NCBI RefSeq assembly: GCF_000210295.1
Contig: NC_026738.1
Coordinates: 992,001-1,056,000, forward strand
Origin: Trypanosoma brucei gambiense DAL972
Taxonomy: Eukaryota > Euglenozoa > Kinetoplastea > Trypanosomatida > Trypanosomatidae
Length of the DNA: 64,000 bases
Direction: 5' to 3'
Notes under the pieces: model-generated
Databases searched by the model: none
Seen by the model: the letters and a program-made list of their open reading frames with translations, nothing else
What the model was told of the DNA's origin: nothing
Position numbers and translations under genes: made by a program
Part shown: one piece after another, positions 1 through 13,200 of the stretch
Layout: each line of letters starts with the position of its first letter
Position numbering within the stretch: the stretch's first letter is position 1

Positions 1-1224
1 GTGCTTATCCCCTCGTGCTGGTAAGGAAGTTACTCACTTTGTGCTGCTGTTCGTTACTTTATTCACCTCGTTTTTTCATATGCTTTTAGTACACCTCTAA
101 TGATACTTGTGTTTGCTTGCCTCCACAGACTCGTTGTGCATATATAATAAGTTCCGTGCCCAAGGTGATGAAGATTGCATTCTCTGGGGTATTATTCACG
201 TTGATACGGTCATCAATAAATTTTATTTGTTGGTACAGATGACGCTTTGCTGTTAAGCATACCGGTGTTGGTTAGGCAGACACCAACTTTGGGATGAGGT
301 TCAGCACGGCATGCTGTGGTTGAAAAAATACCCACTCATCCCCGTTATTTAGTTGTGTTAACTTTCCAGCCCGCGATAACACACTCCCGCAAAAAAACTT
401 GCGGGGTAGAGAGGCACTATAGATGCTTCAAAAACATATGGTGAAGAGAACGATTATGCAAGATAAAATTAGCAGCGGTATAGCCCGATGGTACGGCATA
501 CCGCTTACAATGTTCCTGTTCTTGCATGATTATGCGAAGATACGTACAAGAGTAAGCAGTTAACTGAGTGACGTACAATGGGTTTATTCGACAGCAACTT
601 GAGACAGATGTTTTCGACCTTCGGTCGCTCGCTCCCGCAAGTGGTGTACCTTTTGTGGACAGAGTAGTCAGCGTCGTACCTACCCCACTTTCAAAGGGAG
701 AAAATAGTAGTGGAAACGAAACGATAAACAAACATGGTTTTGTAAATTTTGCACAAAAAGTAAACCCGATCATCGAAAACGTTTTAAAGTTAAGGATTTA
801 GCTTACAATAAGAAAGCGGCGAAAGCATCTCTAACCCGCCTCCCGCGCGAAGTGGAGAGGGTTGTCACTGGGTGGGTTTTCAAAACTTACCTCCCTCATC
901 ATTGCGTGTGTGATGATATAAAAGAGAAAACATAAAGATTATAAAACTGTGGTAAGATATCACCGTTTCTTTCAGAAGCTCACACATTGTCAGTGGCATT
1001 GAACAAAAACAAAAGGGTTAAAGCGAAACTTAAAAAAAAAAAAGAGGTAAACGCGATAGTACATGAGTTAGTGTGAGGAAAGAATGTCTGACCTCCGAAA
1101 GACTAAGGAGCACATAAACTCTCACTTTATACAGTTCGCGGGCTTCACAGTTTTATCGCCACCCTATCGTTCAATGCCCCAAAACAGTCTTCACACAGAA
1201 AGATATCCCTTCAACAGCATTTGT
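1..1224. other. Non-coding left edge (3' flank of giant gene)
   Basis: This is the stretch downstream of the minus-strand giant gene, so it probably holds its 3' UTR and the next intergenic region. Several short frames are open, the longest being 118 codons on the minus strand (417-773, ATG start), but its translation has no recognisable domain. I see no RNA gene, repeat family or terminator here. Confidence 0.5.
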
Positions 1225-4200
1225 TTATTGCGGACGAATTTTCATCATCACTGCAAAAGTGGACGGCGATAGACTAGAATGAGCTTTTCCATTACGTGCG
1301 TCGCTATCAGAGGCGATGAGGCTTCTTTTCACAAATAATTTATGCTCTTCAAGCAGGTGCAGGGCCAGACGCCAGAACCCCAGGGGTATGTTGTTACTGC
1401 GCTCTGTATTCACTACATGCTGCCTTTGCCATAGTTGATGTGCCGTGTACACTGTCCTAACCAGGCGTTCAAGAAGAAAACCGTCAACAACCACATGCTG
1501 TGAGAGGAGCTTCTCGGTGTCTATATCATCCGCGTTAACCGATGTGTCGAACCCACTTTCTCTCTTAGGAGGGTTGGTAAGGGCTTGCAAGGTTCGCCTC
1601 AGTGGTTGCTGGCCAGGCGCACCGACTCGTGCGACATATTTGCAAGCCGAGCTCCACTGCCCACACCGGCAAAGTATTTCCAACAGTGTCACGAATGGAA
1701 CAGAGAGGTCAGCTTTCGGACGTGCGTTGAGAAGGAAAACACCAAAAAGTTGTAATGACTTTTCCCAGAGAAGCAGATCGTTGTCGCAACTGCGTGTGGA
1801 AGTTGACTCGCCGTTTACTTCACCCAACCGTTCTTCCCACGACAGTCCTCTGCCCTGACCCCAATCCCCTTTATCTTCAAATTCGTTGCAATCTTCGGCA
1901 CCTTCCCCGGAACTGCATGGCAGCAACACCTCACCAAGCGTCAAACTCTCTTTCGGGGCAAAGCATAGACGAACAATATCAAAAGCCTTAGAAACATAAT
2001 GAACTACAACCGCGGCTGTCACCCCCTCGACCTCCACGTCGGGACAAGCGCTTTTGTAAAAAAGATCCCACAAAACTGACTGCTCCGCGACGGTTAAAGC
2101 GAGCAAATAGCGCAGCGGTGGAGTAATAAGTTTATCATCCCGTGCGATTTGGCTCAGAACTTCAAGTGTTGGGGAGAGCCTCGTGGAACCACACCCCGCG
2201 ACCGCTGCAGCAAACACGCGGCACAACAACGACGATGAAATTGGAAGAGAACTGTGAAGCATCATCTGTTGCTTAATGACATGCGCCGCTGCAAGAGCAG
2301 TGTTGCGAAGTTCACAAAGGGATTCTTGCGTGGGAATGACGGTTTGCACCAATTCGGGAATCTGGATACGGTCCCCGCCAATATTTTCACCCGAAGAGCG
2401 CATGCTCATTTGGAAAATGGACTGTGCATCTTCGCTGAAGGCATGACCTCCAAATGTCCGTGATAAGGCAATGGGTAGTAGTACCCTAACGTCACCTAAA
2501 AATTGCTGAGTAACGGCAACAGCATGGGATTCATTACCCATAGTTTTTGGTGTCATAGACGCCTTTTCCGGCAACGTACATAGAATCAGCACTATTGACT
2601 CCACGAGACTAGGTTTGAAGCAATGAATGCGACTGAACTGGGTGGACCATTCCAGGAACGATGCGAACATCTGAATACCCTCCTGTGTCTCATCAGCTGA
2701 AGCACACCCTCCCTCTTGTGTAGCAAACCGTAGTTTCCATGCCGCATCCGTGATAAGGACAAGTAGTTCCTCGGAGGGAATAAAATAAGGCATTTCTCCC
2801 ACCTCATATGCGTTCGTTTCTGAGCGTGGTAAGGAAGATATCTTCTGCCGGGTATTACGTCCGGTTCGTGCATAGGGGATTAACGTCATTGCTTTCGCAT
2901 ATTGTAGTATAAGTAAAGGAGGCACAGCAGCTCGTGAGAGTACATGTAGTAACCTCTCGACGTCTCGTACATCCGGTGTACTACCATCTTGAAGTTGAGA
3001 AAAGTACAAGAACATTACCGCATCAGCCATCTCAATAGGTTTCAAGCCTTTTCCGCGTTCTTCCAAAAGGAGGAATAATTTCCGATAATGGCTCCGTTGC
3101 AGCCGAACACCTGCAGCCCGCCTCTTTTCAACCAAAAAGACAAGTTTGGCACAATCAACTGACAATTTTTTTTCAACGGTTGAAAGGTATTCCAATTCTT
3201 GAAGTTCCATATCATCCGCTAGCAGTTCTGCTTGCCGCTGTGCTACAAGCGGAGGACCACCCAGAAGTGACTCACAGATCACAAGGAATCGTAAGCCATG
3301 CCTCTGGTCCATATTATTAATACACGCCACCTTCAAAAGTGACATCGCCTCCTCCGACAATCGAATGCCATGAGGACGCACCAGGGAATCGCACAGTGCT
3401 TTCATTGCATTCAATCCCCTGTCACCCGTAAGACTAGCACAATGAAAGAGTGCATCAACAACATCCTGCCTCAGCATACCCTGCTGAGAAAGGTTACACC
3501 CCTTGCCAGTACTGAAGAAACAACGACGGAGCTCATTGTTGCCTGCTACCAAAGACAAGGCGTCACACCATAACCCTTTGAGCGCCTCCTGGCATCCGGT
3601 CACTGCGGGAACGGGACACTTTTGGAGCTTGTTGAGTATCACAAACGCGTCACGGATGCTAACCATCACGGCGTTAAGTACACTGGCGTGCCGTTGGTGT
3701 GGGGGCAATGCATTTAGAACACACAAAAGCAGCAACCGCCACCGCTCAAGCGACGAAACAATATTGGCGGCTGAAATATTACCACGAGTGGTTGATGCGG
3801 TTCCTATGGGCGTTAGTGCGAGACAGCCAATCATGTGGCACCCCAGCTCCGTGTTACCCCAAAACGCTCCGATCCCCGATGTAGAAGAAACAGATTCTTT
3901 CTCCTGCAATCGTTCCAAAACATCCTCAACAAAATGATTAAGCATTTCAAGCTCGTTAAGCGTATTCTGCAAAAGCATTGGTAGATGCTTCTCGGAGGTC
4001 TCAGTGTTGACGAAGTTGATAGCCTGACGCTTCATGGAATGCAACCCAGAAAATAACAGTGATAAGGCTTCCGTGCAGATTGAGTCGGCAGTGCTCACGG
4101 AATCGCCCAACGGAACTGCTTCAGGTGAAAACAAAAACACATCGCGCGCTGCAGTAACAACAACTCCAAGGGACCCGCTAGCCATCATTAGGTTAACTAG

Positions 4201-7200
4201 CTGCGTTGCTTGCGCTGCCGTAACGCACGGCCGTCCGATATAGGATCTTGCAGAGACGTACGCTGCGAGGGCCGATAGCCAATCACTGCTTCCGCCGCCA
4301 GGTCTGGCGCGAAATATCTCCCGATTGCGCCAAAAAAGTATCGTATTGCGCTGGTTTGTATCTGAAGGAGTTCTAGCAAGCAACTTATACTGCTCGTTGT
4401 TCGTGTACAGTGCCTCGTTATACGCAGCTGTGGAGCACAAGAAATCTAACCATTCATTCTTTTCTTCAGTGGGTGGGCACAGCTTTACTTTTTGGTATTC
4501 ACGCTGGAGCGCCCCGCAAAGCCGAGAAGTGGTGGTTGGGAACACGCCGGAAAGGATTTCCACTAGCAGCCGAGTCGCGGTGCGGTTCACGCAAAGCATA
4601 CGCAATGCTGAGGAGGTAACACCCTCACTGTCATTCTCTATCTGATTGCCCTCTGCAGCTTCACAAGTGGAAAGTATTTCTTGCACAGTAGCTTCCAAAA
4701 CACTCAGTGGTCCCTCCACAGTTTTCGGCACATCTCGTTGCACCCACCGAAGTGTCAACGCGAGTGGCTCAAAACAAACGGAATCATTTGTTTGTGCCCT
4801 CAGCCATGCCACGGCTATAAAAACCCCTGTCCACTGCGAGCGCTCGGAAAGTCCGCTAGGACAATTAGATGCGACTTCGAACGCGGTTACCGCTAATGTT
4901 AACGAATCCGCGGGGAGATTGCGAAAAATAGCAACCCGTTCGTAGCACTGAATGTATGTTGTCGGTACCGCGTACATGCATTCACTTCCGTCCTGCCCAC
5001 CATGAAGCAACTCGTCATAGAAGTGTACGACGGCACTGTGATGGAACCGCCGTATCAAACTGACGCAGGCGTCGTGAGTCGCCCGAGATTGAAGTAACTG
5101 AGGCGCCTGTCTTGCAACAACAGCTGCGTCACCAGTTTGACCATTGCGCAGCAAGTCATGCAGGTGCCGTTCTTTCCTCGATAAGGTCCCGGAGGATTGC
5201 TCCCGTAGCATATCATCCACAGTTTTACCAATAAGTGTGCCATTCAGAAGTGAGAGGATCACCCACGGCCCGTTGCTATCGGCAGAGATGGGGAAAACAA
5301 CTGATGCTGCGTGTTCCAGCATCGCCAAAGTATCGCGTCCTCTAATTCGAGGGTTATCTGTTGTCTGCTGTGCTGCTTCCACAAACCTCAGCAGAGGTTC
5401 ATATGCCTGTCGCTTGTACATCCGCTGCATTGTCGCGGTCACAAAGGCTGCCTTTGCTTCGCGCAAAATGATATAGGATTTGTCACCATTGTCTCTCTTT
5501 GGATCCGTCTTCTTCGTTACATCACTTGAGTTCGGCCGATGAAAGCTCAAAGATTGCAGGACAGCGAGGCCGTCTATCCATCCCAAATATGGGTGTTTCT
5601 GCAGTTTCTTCGTGAGGTCCGCAAGCATTTGGGCGCAGTTTAGGTGACGGACAGAACTGTTACACCCTCTACTAATGAGTTGTACGAAGGGTGGTTTAGC
5701 AGCAAGGAAGCGAAGAAATTCCACTAAGACTGCGATTGGAATGGAAGTCATGCTGCAAGCTCCAAGTACGTAGCGTAGCGTTTCCGATAGTGCCTCATCA
5801 ACTGTACGAAAGTATTGCAGAGTTGAGCCAGCAGAGACTGCGGGGAGGCGCTGCACTAGGTTAAGGGCGGGCACCCACTGATCTAATGGTTGCGCAATGT
5901 GGATGGTGCGAAGCGCAAGTTCGGTCGCGCGGCGGCAGTGCTCATTTCCACTTACAACACACCACATATTCTTTTCTGCAGTCCTGGTGATGGAAACAAG
6001 GGCTTCTTTCCATAGGTGACGAATAGCGTTAACGCCCCTACTACGAAGCAAAAAAAGCTGCGTCATGATAACTATAAAAAAACGACACCGCAACCCCTCG
6101 ACACCACACTCGTCGCTGTTGTCAGGCATGAAACGTAACGACCGGCGCCATGGCAGAAGCCTTATCTCGTCAGAACTAGCATGCATGGGAGAAGCGTACG
6201 CTTCCTTTTCCAATGACTTCAGCAACCCTTCAGTGAGGCACACATGCGTACTTTGGTTTGGGGTTTTTCTGAAGATGAGGAGAGCGTCTAGCATTCGGCC
6301 AAGGCGAAGAAATGGTGGGTCGTAGTGCGGTCTGTTATTCCTATAAAGGAGAAATAGCCTGCAACCACGATGAACAGATTTTAAAGAGTGATACTCTAAA
6401 AGAGACAAAGCATCCTCGAGTGGCGCTCGTTCGACCCGGTCCGATTCCACAACGCACCGCCAAAGCAGGTGCTCCAACTCCACCTCTTCGATCTCTGACA
6501 TACCAGAGATAGTGCGGCTCTTTGCAGAGAGCAATGCATATAACTCAGCCATCATCGCTACTGCCTCTGGGGTGTTTAGTGGAACGTACTGGAATCTACG
6601 CAAAATTAAGTCGAGGGTTGAACGACACAGCGCAGCACAGCTCTTAGAGACACGATATTTTTGCGCCTCGATCAACAAAACTAGCACCTTTTCCAGCATC
6701 ATCGTTGTGACCACCATGTAGGGGGCAACTGTAGCAAAAACCTGCAGGGCCGCACATATGGCACCGACGTCGCCGTTACCTGAGACGGCCGCATCAAGGA
6801 TTTTGAATGTGACTTCATGCGAAGGTACAACGGCGGCGCTCCACAGTGCTTTTTGCACAACAGTATATGTATCGGGGAATGCGGATAGTAGCGCAGAAAA
6901 CTCTGCACCCTTCATTTCCTCACCATCCAGAAGCAATATTTCTGGAGCGCCAGCGATCACATCACCACCGTTATGGCTTGCAAGTATTTCGTGCAGTTTG
7001 TAGTGCAACCGAACTTCTTGTCGCCGCCTTCTAGTGTCTTGCCTTCTCCACTTACCATTCAAAAAATCCAGCAACATTTCAACTGTTACAGCCTCATCCT
7101 GGGAAACTGCTGTCCGTCTTGGCCGCGACGCCAGAATAACCCTGCGAACTCCAGAACCAAATATCTTCTCCAACTCGCTCTCCACCTCACCTGTCACAAT

Positions 7201-10200
7201 ATCCACTTCCCTCAACGACAGTTGACCTCCGTCGTATAGTAGGAGAAAGTCTAAAAGCGCGGTGTATGCAGTATCAAGTGTTAATTGCCGTTTATCATGC
7301 CATCCCAGAGGATTAACGAAACGAACTGATGCGACAAGGGCCCGTACATGAAACAATAACATGTCCTTTAAATCACAGGGTTGCCTCGACCTGCCAATCT
7401 CAACTCCCAAATTATCAGGAAAGTTTGACCAAATGGAAGTTTTAACATCGTTAGCTACCAGTAGACGAGTGGCTTCGCGCCGCTGCTCTAGTTTTAGCAG
7501 CGACACCACGTGGTCAACAACGACGGTGCGCCGTTCTTCAAGGTCCTCGCGTACCAAAAGCAACTGCGTGAGCGCAACCACTCCAGTTGTACTAACTGGT
7601 GCATAACCCGATAGGAATGAGTGCGCCCCGGAAGGCGGTTCAGAAATGCGACTTGTGCGTGGGAAAATAGCATCCACAAGGTTACGAATAACATCATATA
7701 CTCCTATGTTGGCGTGGCCCGACCAATGACACGGTTCCCGTGACCATCGTTTGATAGCGAGAGAGGCAAATTGATCAACAACGAGTCCAGCGGCTGTTCC
7801 ACGCACATATAGCGGAGCCGCCGTACTGTCCTCTACCTTCACTTGTGTGCTTCGCTCTGGTGACACCAAAGTGAAATAAGCAACTCCCCTCAAAATGTAA
7901 CCCTGTAAAATATCAAGCAAGCCGATGACGTCGAAAAGTCGTGCCTTCTCTCCACGAAAACGGGAAGATGCGGCGACACACTGTTCCATTAGCCAACAAA
8001 TTGCTTTGGGGTGGCGAACTTGGCAAGCATCCACCTTCACTGAATTACTACAAAGAACCCCATCGACATACCGACGACAACGCGACAATTCCAACGACAT
8101 AGGCGGCCACAGCGAAATCCACGTGGTATCATCACGTACTAATCGAATCGCCAAATTAATATGGTCATCAAAGAAAGAACTTTCACAAACTTGTACATGC
8201 CAATGTTTCTGCAGCCCAAGCTTGCGAATAGCAGCTCCCGCAACGTCGACACACCTTTTTCTAAACAGTGCTTCATCAAAATGTCCCTGCTTCTCTTCCC
8301 ACTCACGATTCCGGCTACCACCACAAACAATAGCAGTGTGCGCAAACATCTCAGCAATAAGCTGCCGTTGTTGTTGGGTGCTATTCTTCGAAATTAATGA
8401 TGAATCCCCACTACGTCTTAGCGCACCCACTGCCAGAACGACAAATAACGCTGCTGTATTGTGATCGAGAGGGGCTTCCGCCACCCCTTCTACGTCAGTC
8501 GACTCCTGAAGGCCGCCAAACTCCACGCGACGGATGCACAAAACATTCCACATGCTGATCACAGCGTCTAACAGCGGTGGTGGGCCGTTGAGTCGTTTGA
8601 GAACCGCGTGAGCGACCTCCTGCATGCTGCGACAACATCCAGCAATAAACAAAAGCAACTCACGTTCCTCTTTCACAGGCCCCCCACTACTGAAAAGAGC
8701 ATAAACGTATTGTAGACAACTGAAACCGCTACTCACGGCGAGGAGAGTGTCTTCAACAGTTACATCTGTTATATAGCCATCCCCACACAGCACAGTCATT
8801 ATGGTTTTACAGTCGTAGGGGAAAGGAATAACGAAATCTGACCCGTTTGACCCATCTGCACCCACTCTTTCCGACTGTTCTCGCCGAAGTTCCTTGGCCC
8901 AAGACATGCCAAACAACGCCCGTGGAAAGTTCAGTGTAACTGAGCTAGCAGCAACTGTGGTGGCAGGCACGGTCGCCGAGTTCTCCACAGAGAAGGAGGT
9001 GGTGGGAGGTGTTCCCAACGCCATGGAGGGCGACACCAAAAGAGGTTGACTCTCTTCACTTTGGAGCCGCCGTCCCAAAGCTGTTGTGACCTTCAAAGTA
9101 GCGTAACTCCAAATAATAAAGTGCTGAGTGTCATTACTTATAGCTTCCCACGGCCACAATGCAACGCAGTCGACTATCCACGAATCAAATGTATCACGAT
9201 CCCGGCCCCGTTGCTTTTGGGGTGAAGTGCCGATCCCATGAGATAACGATGCCATACGTTCACAGGCTACAAACTGTACGGATGAATCACAACTCAAAAG
9301 TGTCCCCAAGACACGCTGTCGGCCCTCTCTGTCGTGTTTTTGCCGTGCGTTTCCCAGCACTATAGATGCAGCCTGGAATATCTGTTGATGCCGACGCTGC
9401 ACTAACAGGCGCAACGGCGACGAATCGGGTCCCCGATATTGTGGGGGCACAAGGCTGCTGCAATTAAAGTGAGCATTGAGGTCCGACGTAGCCCGCAACA
9501 GTTCGACATAGTCTTGCTGCAGACCGGAGTGATGATTATCATCCCTGCGCCCCTCCGAACAAGGTGACCCACAACGAACCTCAAGGAGCGTTTGAAGTGC
9601 CACACCCCGGGGCCACGGTCCACATGATTGGATGGCAACTGCTAGCCTTTCCCAGAGTTTCGCCTTACCAACTAGAACCTCATTTGCATCACTCACTTCT
9701 TTTCGCTGCGGCTGCGACAAAACCAATGAACAGCCACGCGCTGCGGCGAGTGCTAAGTCCCATCTGTTCGGTACGGTGGCACCCACTGCATTAATAACAG
9801 AAAACACCACCTCCTCCGCATGCAGACTAGTATACTCATCACGTTGCCTGTTGGTTACAAGCACACCGAGAACGAGAAGCTCCACCAAATTCTCACCCGA
9901 ACAAATAATCATTCGCAGCAACTCGGATACCATGGTAATGCGCATCGCCGAAGGTAAGAAATAGAGAAGGAGCTGCTCAGCATTTGCGATAAATTGCGGT
10001 GTGAACGGAACCAGCGATTTCACAACGCGGTGGATCAAGGAGGGAGAAACGCCCAAGAAGATCAACCAGGCGACCACAAGGACTGTCAAAAGAGATGCAT
10101 CTCCCTGCAGCAACTCCCTTGCTTTAGCATCAAATGGAAGAATCAATACAGCGTCCTGCAGAAAATTGTTCGGCATCGATATAGCTGATTCTAGCATTAT

Positions 10201-13200
10201 CAGCGCGACAGCCAATGTTGCGCTTTGAAGAGAATCTGTGGTATTGGAAGTTTGGTAATCCACGGCATGTACAGCTGCTTCTTTGAGTAGGTTGTTGAAT
10301 TCAACGTCTTTGATAGTCACCCTGCGAAGAACACTATCGAGTACCCGAAGAACCATGCGCGTGCTCCACGTCACACCAAAATTGGAGGTACCAGCACCTT
10401 CAAAAACAAGCCGACTTAGGGAATCACACAATCTTTGTAGTTTAAACATACATTTTTCCTTGTGAGAAGACTCCCCCCAAGCAGCGCACGTTCCTGTCGC
10501 CTTCGCGACAAGTTGAATCAGGAAACGCACGTGTTCTGTATGTATGAAAGAAATTGAAGAGCCTCCCACTTCAATTTTGTTCACCTCCGCGGTGTGTACG
10601 AGCGGAAGAATCCAAGCGGAAAGTAGTTTGACATACGAGAACACATATTCAGCTGCCTTATGTGCCATACATGCAAATGTTCCCTCAACTGTAGCACTCA
10701 AGGTACCACTAGGGTGCCCACCAACCGCCAACTGCAACAACGACTGCCGAGCGTAGAAACCAGAAAGAATTCCTTGTAAAGATACCGCACCGTACACAAC
10801 TGTTGAGTAGGATGCGGTAAAGTCAGCACTGTCGGGAGGACAGGTTGGTAATTCACGAAGTTGTTGCAGCATCAAGGCAGCACCAGAGAGAAATGCAGAA
10901 AGTGACGGGTGCTTTCCAAAATGTCGGCAAAGCGTGTAAATGATGGCATCAAAAGAGCATGGAAGTAATTCTCTACGAAGTGAGTGCACGTAGGAGGTTT
11001 CACTTACACCTTCTCCCAGTTTGTGTATCATATGCAGACGATGGCACGTTTCATCGAGCGCTTTCGTCACCACATCTTTCAAAAGCGAGTCTACCGCTTC
11101 GATAGCTGCTGCGTTGTTTTCAGTGACAAACAACGAGGGACAAAACGGCGAGAGATTACTGCTTTTCCGGGCAGGAAACTTACGCCCGACAGAGCATCCC
11201 GCTAACGAATAATGTAGTACCTTAAGCCAAAACAAACTGGCAATTGGCACAACATCACCGAATTGTTGCTGTAACTCTTCCACATGCACCATCAAAACCT
11301 CAACGAGTCCTGAAAAGGATGCCTCCTCGGAAGGTGTCTCCGACCCTGCACAACTCACACTAGTAACCTCGGGAGGAATCGACAAAAGCACTCCAACGAA
11401 ACTCGATATATCTCGCAGAAACCGGGTGTGGCTTTTAACCAAGTGGTCAAGTAAGATATGAAGCACAGAAAGCGCACGGTGCCGCATCCCCCGTTTCATA
11501 GCGCAGGTGAAAATCGGAGTGATAGTCGTGTGATAACCTTTGTCATTGTAGAAAGGAATGCCAGACGTTATTCGGATATTGCCTCCGTTAGAATCCCACG
11601 TTGCTGCGCTCCTAAGGCTGAAAAGCACGACACAGACTCGTACAAACACGCTATTTTCTCCAGACGTGTTATGCTTCGAATCAAGATAAAGCGCCGAGTT
11701 GTGCATACTCAACACATCCAGCAAAACAGTTAGTAACCACGACGTTCCTTCATTCAGTGTGGCGTGGCCTCCATCCACTTCAACTACCTGCTCATCATTG
11801 AGACCCATCACACACAACTCCAGAAGTTTCAGCATGCTCTCCTCTGGAACTCGAAGACCCATCCGCCTCCTGCGAAACTCCCTGTAAGCGGAGGCCGCAG
11901 ATTTCACATCATGGGTACGATGACACAAATCAAGCATATGCGTCAGTTCCGCTATCTCTGAATGTAGCTCCGGTGACTTGTATATGAAGCTCCGGTTGAG
12001 TAAGGAATACGCCATTTCCACGTCACCTCCACACCCCTGCAGCACCGTTTTCCAAATAAAGGTAAAATCCACCTCCTTGACAACAGGCACCGGCCAAACC
12101 TGAAGTGCTAGAAGTATAATATGTCTCACCTCGTGCAACACAAAACACCGTCGTTGTTGATCTTCTGCCGTACTTGCGTCCTTATTCTCCTCACACAAAG
12201 TGTCATCCCCGCCACGCCTATTACATTCCTTTCCTTGATTAGCTCTTTCCTTGTAATGGTGGCCCTGCCCCCTATGGCGAGGATTTCGGTGCTCTAGATG
12301 CCTCACACGCCGCGCACACGCCGTCAATGCCGCTTGTGCGATCCCTCGACTTTGCTGGTGACCCAACGCCAACAACGCAATGCGTATGAAGGAAAGTGGA
12401 GCGTGTGCAAAAGCAAATGAAAACCCTGCTATGTCGTGACTACTCAGCAGCCTCGCTTCATACTGTGTGAACAGAGACACTGCGTCAACCCACTGTTGCT
12501 GCTGTTTCAGTGAATCGACCGTTTCAAACAAGTCAATATGCTCACTCTCGCTCAACGGAAGCTTCTTTGTCGGTGTGACGCTTCGTTCAGTTGTGCCGCG
12601 GTAGCGTAAAGCAGCTTCACTAGCAGTTTCAACAACTTGCAAGGCCTCCCGCCACCGCGGAGGGGTTGTTTGTGAGACCAACACGTCCATAATATACACG
12701 AGAGTGGTGCTCTTGTTAGTCGAATTATTGACTGCCACCACTTCATTACAATCACCTGCTATCGGATTGTGACACGGTTTTTGAACACAAATAGAAATAG
12801 TCGCTTCAGCGAAAAGGGCTAGAGATAGTTCCCACATCTTTTCGCTCGGTTCAGTGCCTTCGAGAATGTTGACCACGAGCCCTGTTTTTTCATTTGGGGG
12901 AAAGACACCACTTTCGTGCACAAGAGCGGCGACAGCAACCCGGCACAATTGCCACCTTTCCTTCTTTTCTTTAGTTTTCATTTGAAGTCTCTTGTTTTTT
13001 GTCAACCTTAGCATATGCTCCAGCAACCCCTTTACGCGATAGTCCGCTATGGACTTAACGAGTGTGCCCAGCGTGGCAGTGATGTCGGGCACGGAGACTG
13101 AGTTTCTTTCCATGTGAGTATGCGCAAGCATGGAAGCTAAATCGTTTACACTCTCTTGACGCTTCAGCACTTCTGATAGCCCGGGGACTACAACTGAGGA

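Noticed and set aside
417..773. 118-codon minus-strand frame at the left edge
   Set aside because: It has an ATG and the right strand, but no domain and mixed low-complexity composition; it is more likely 3' UTR.
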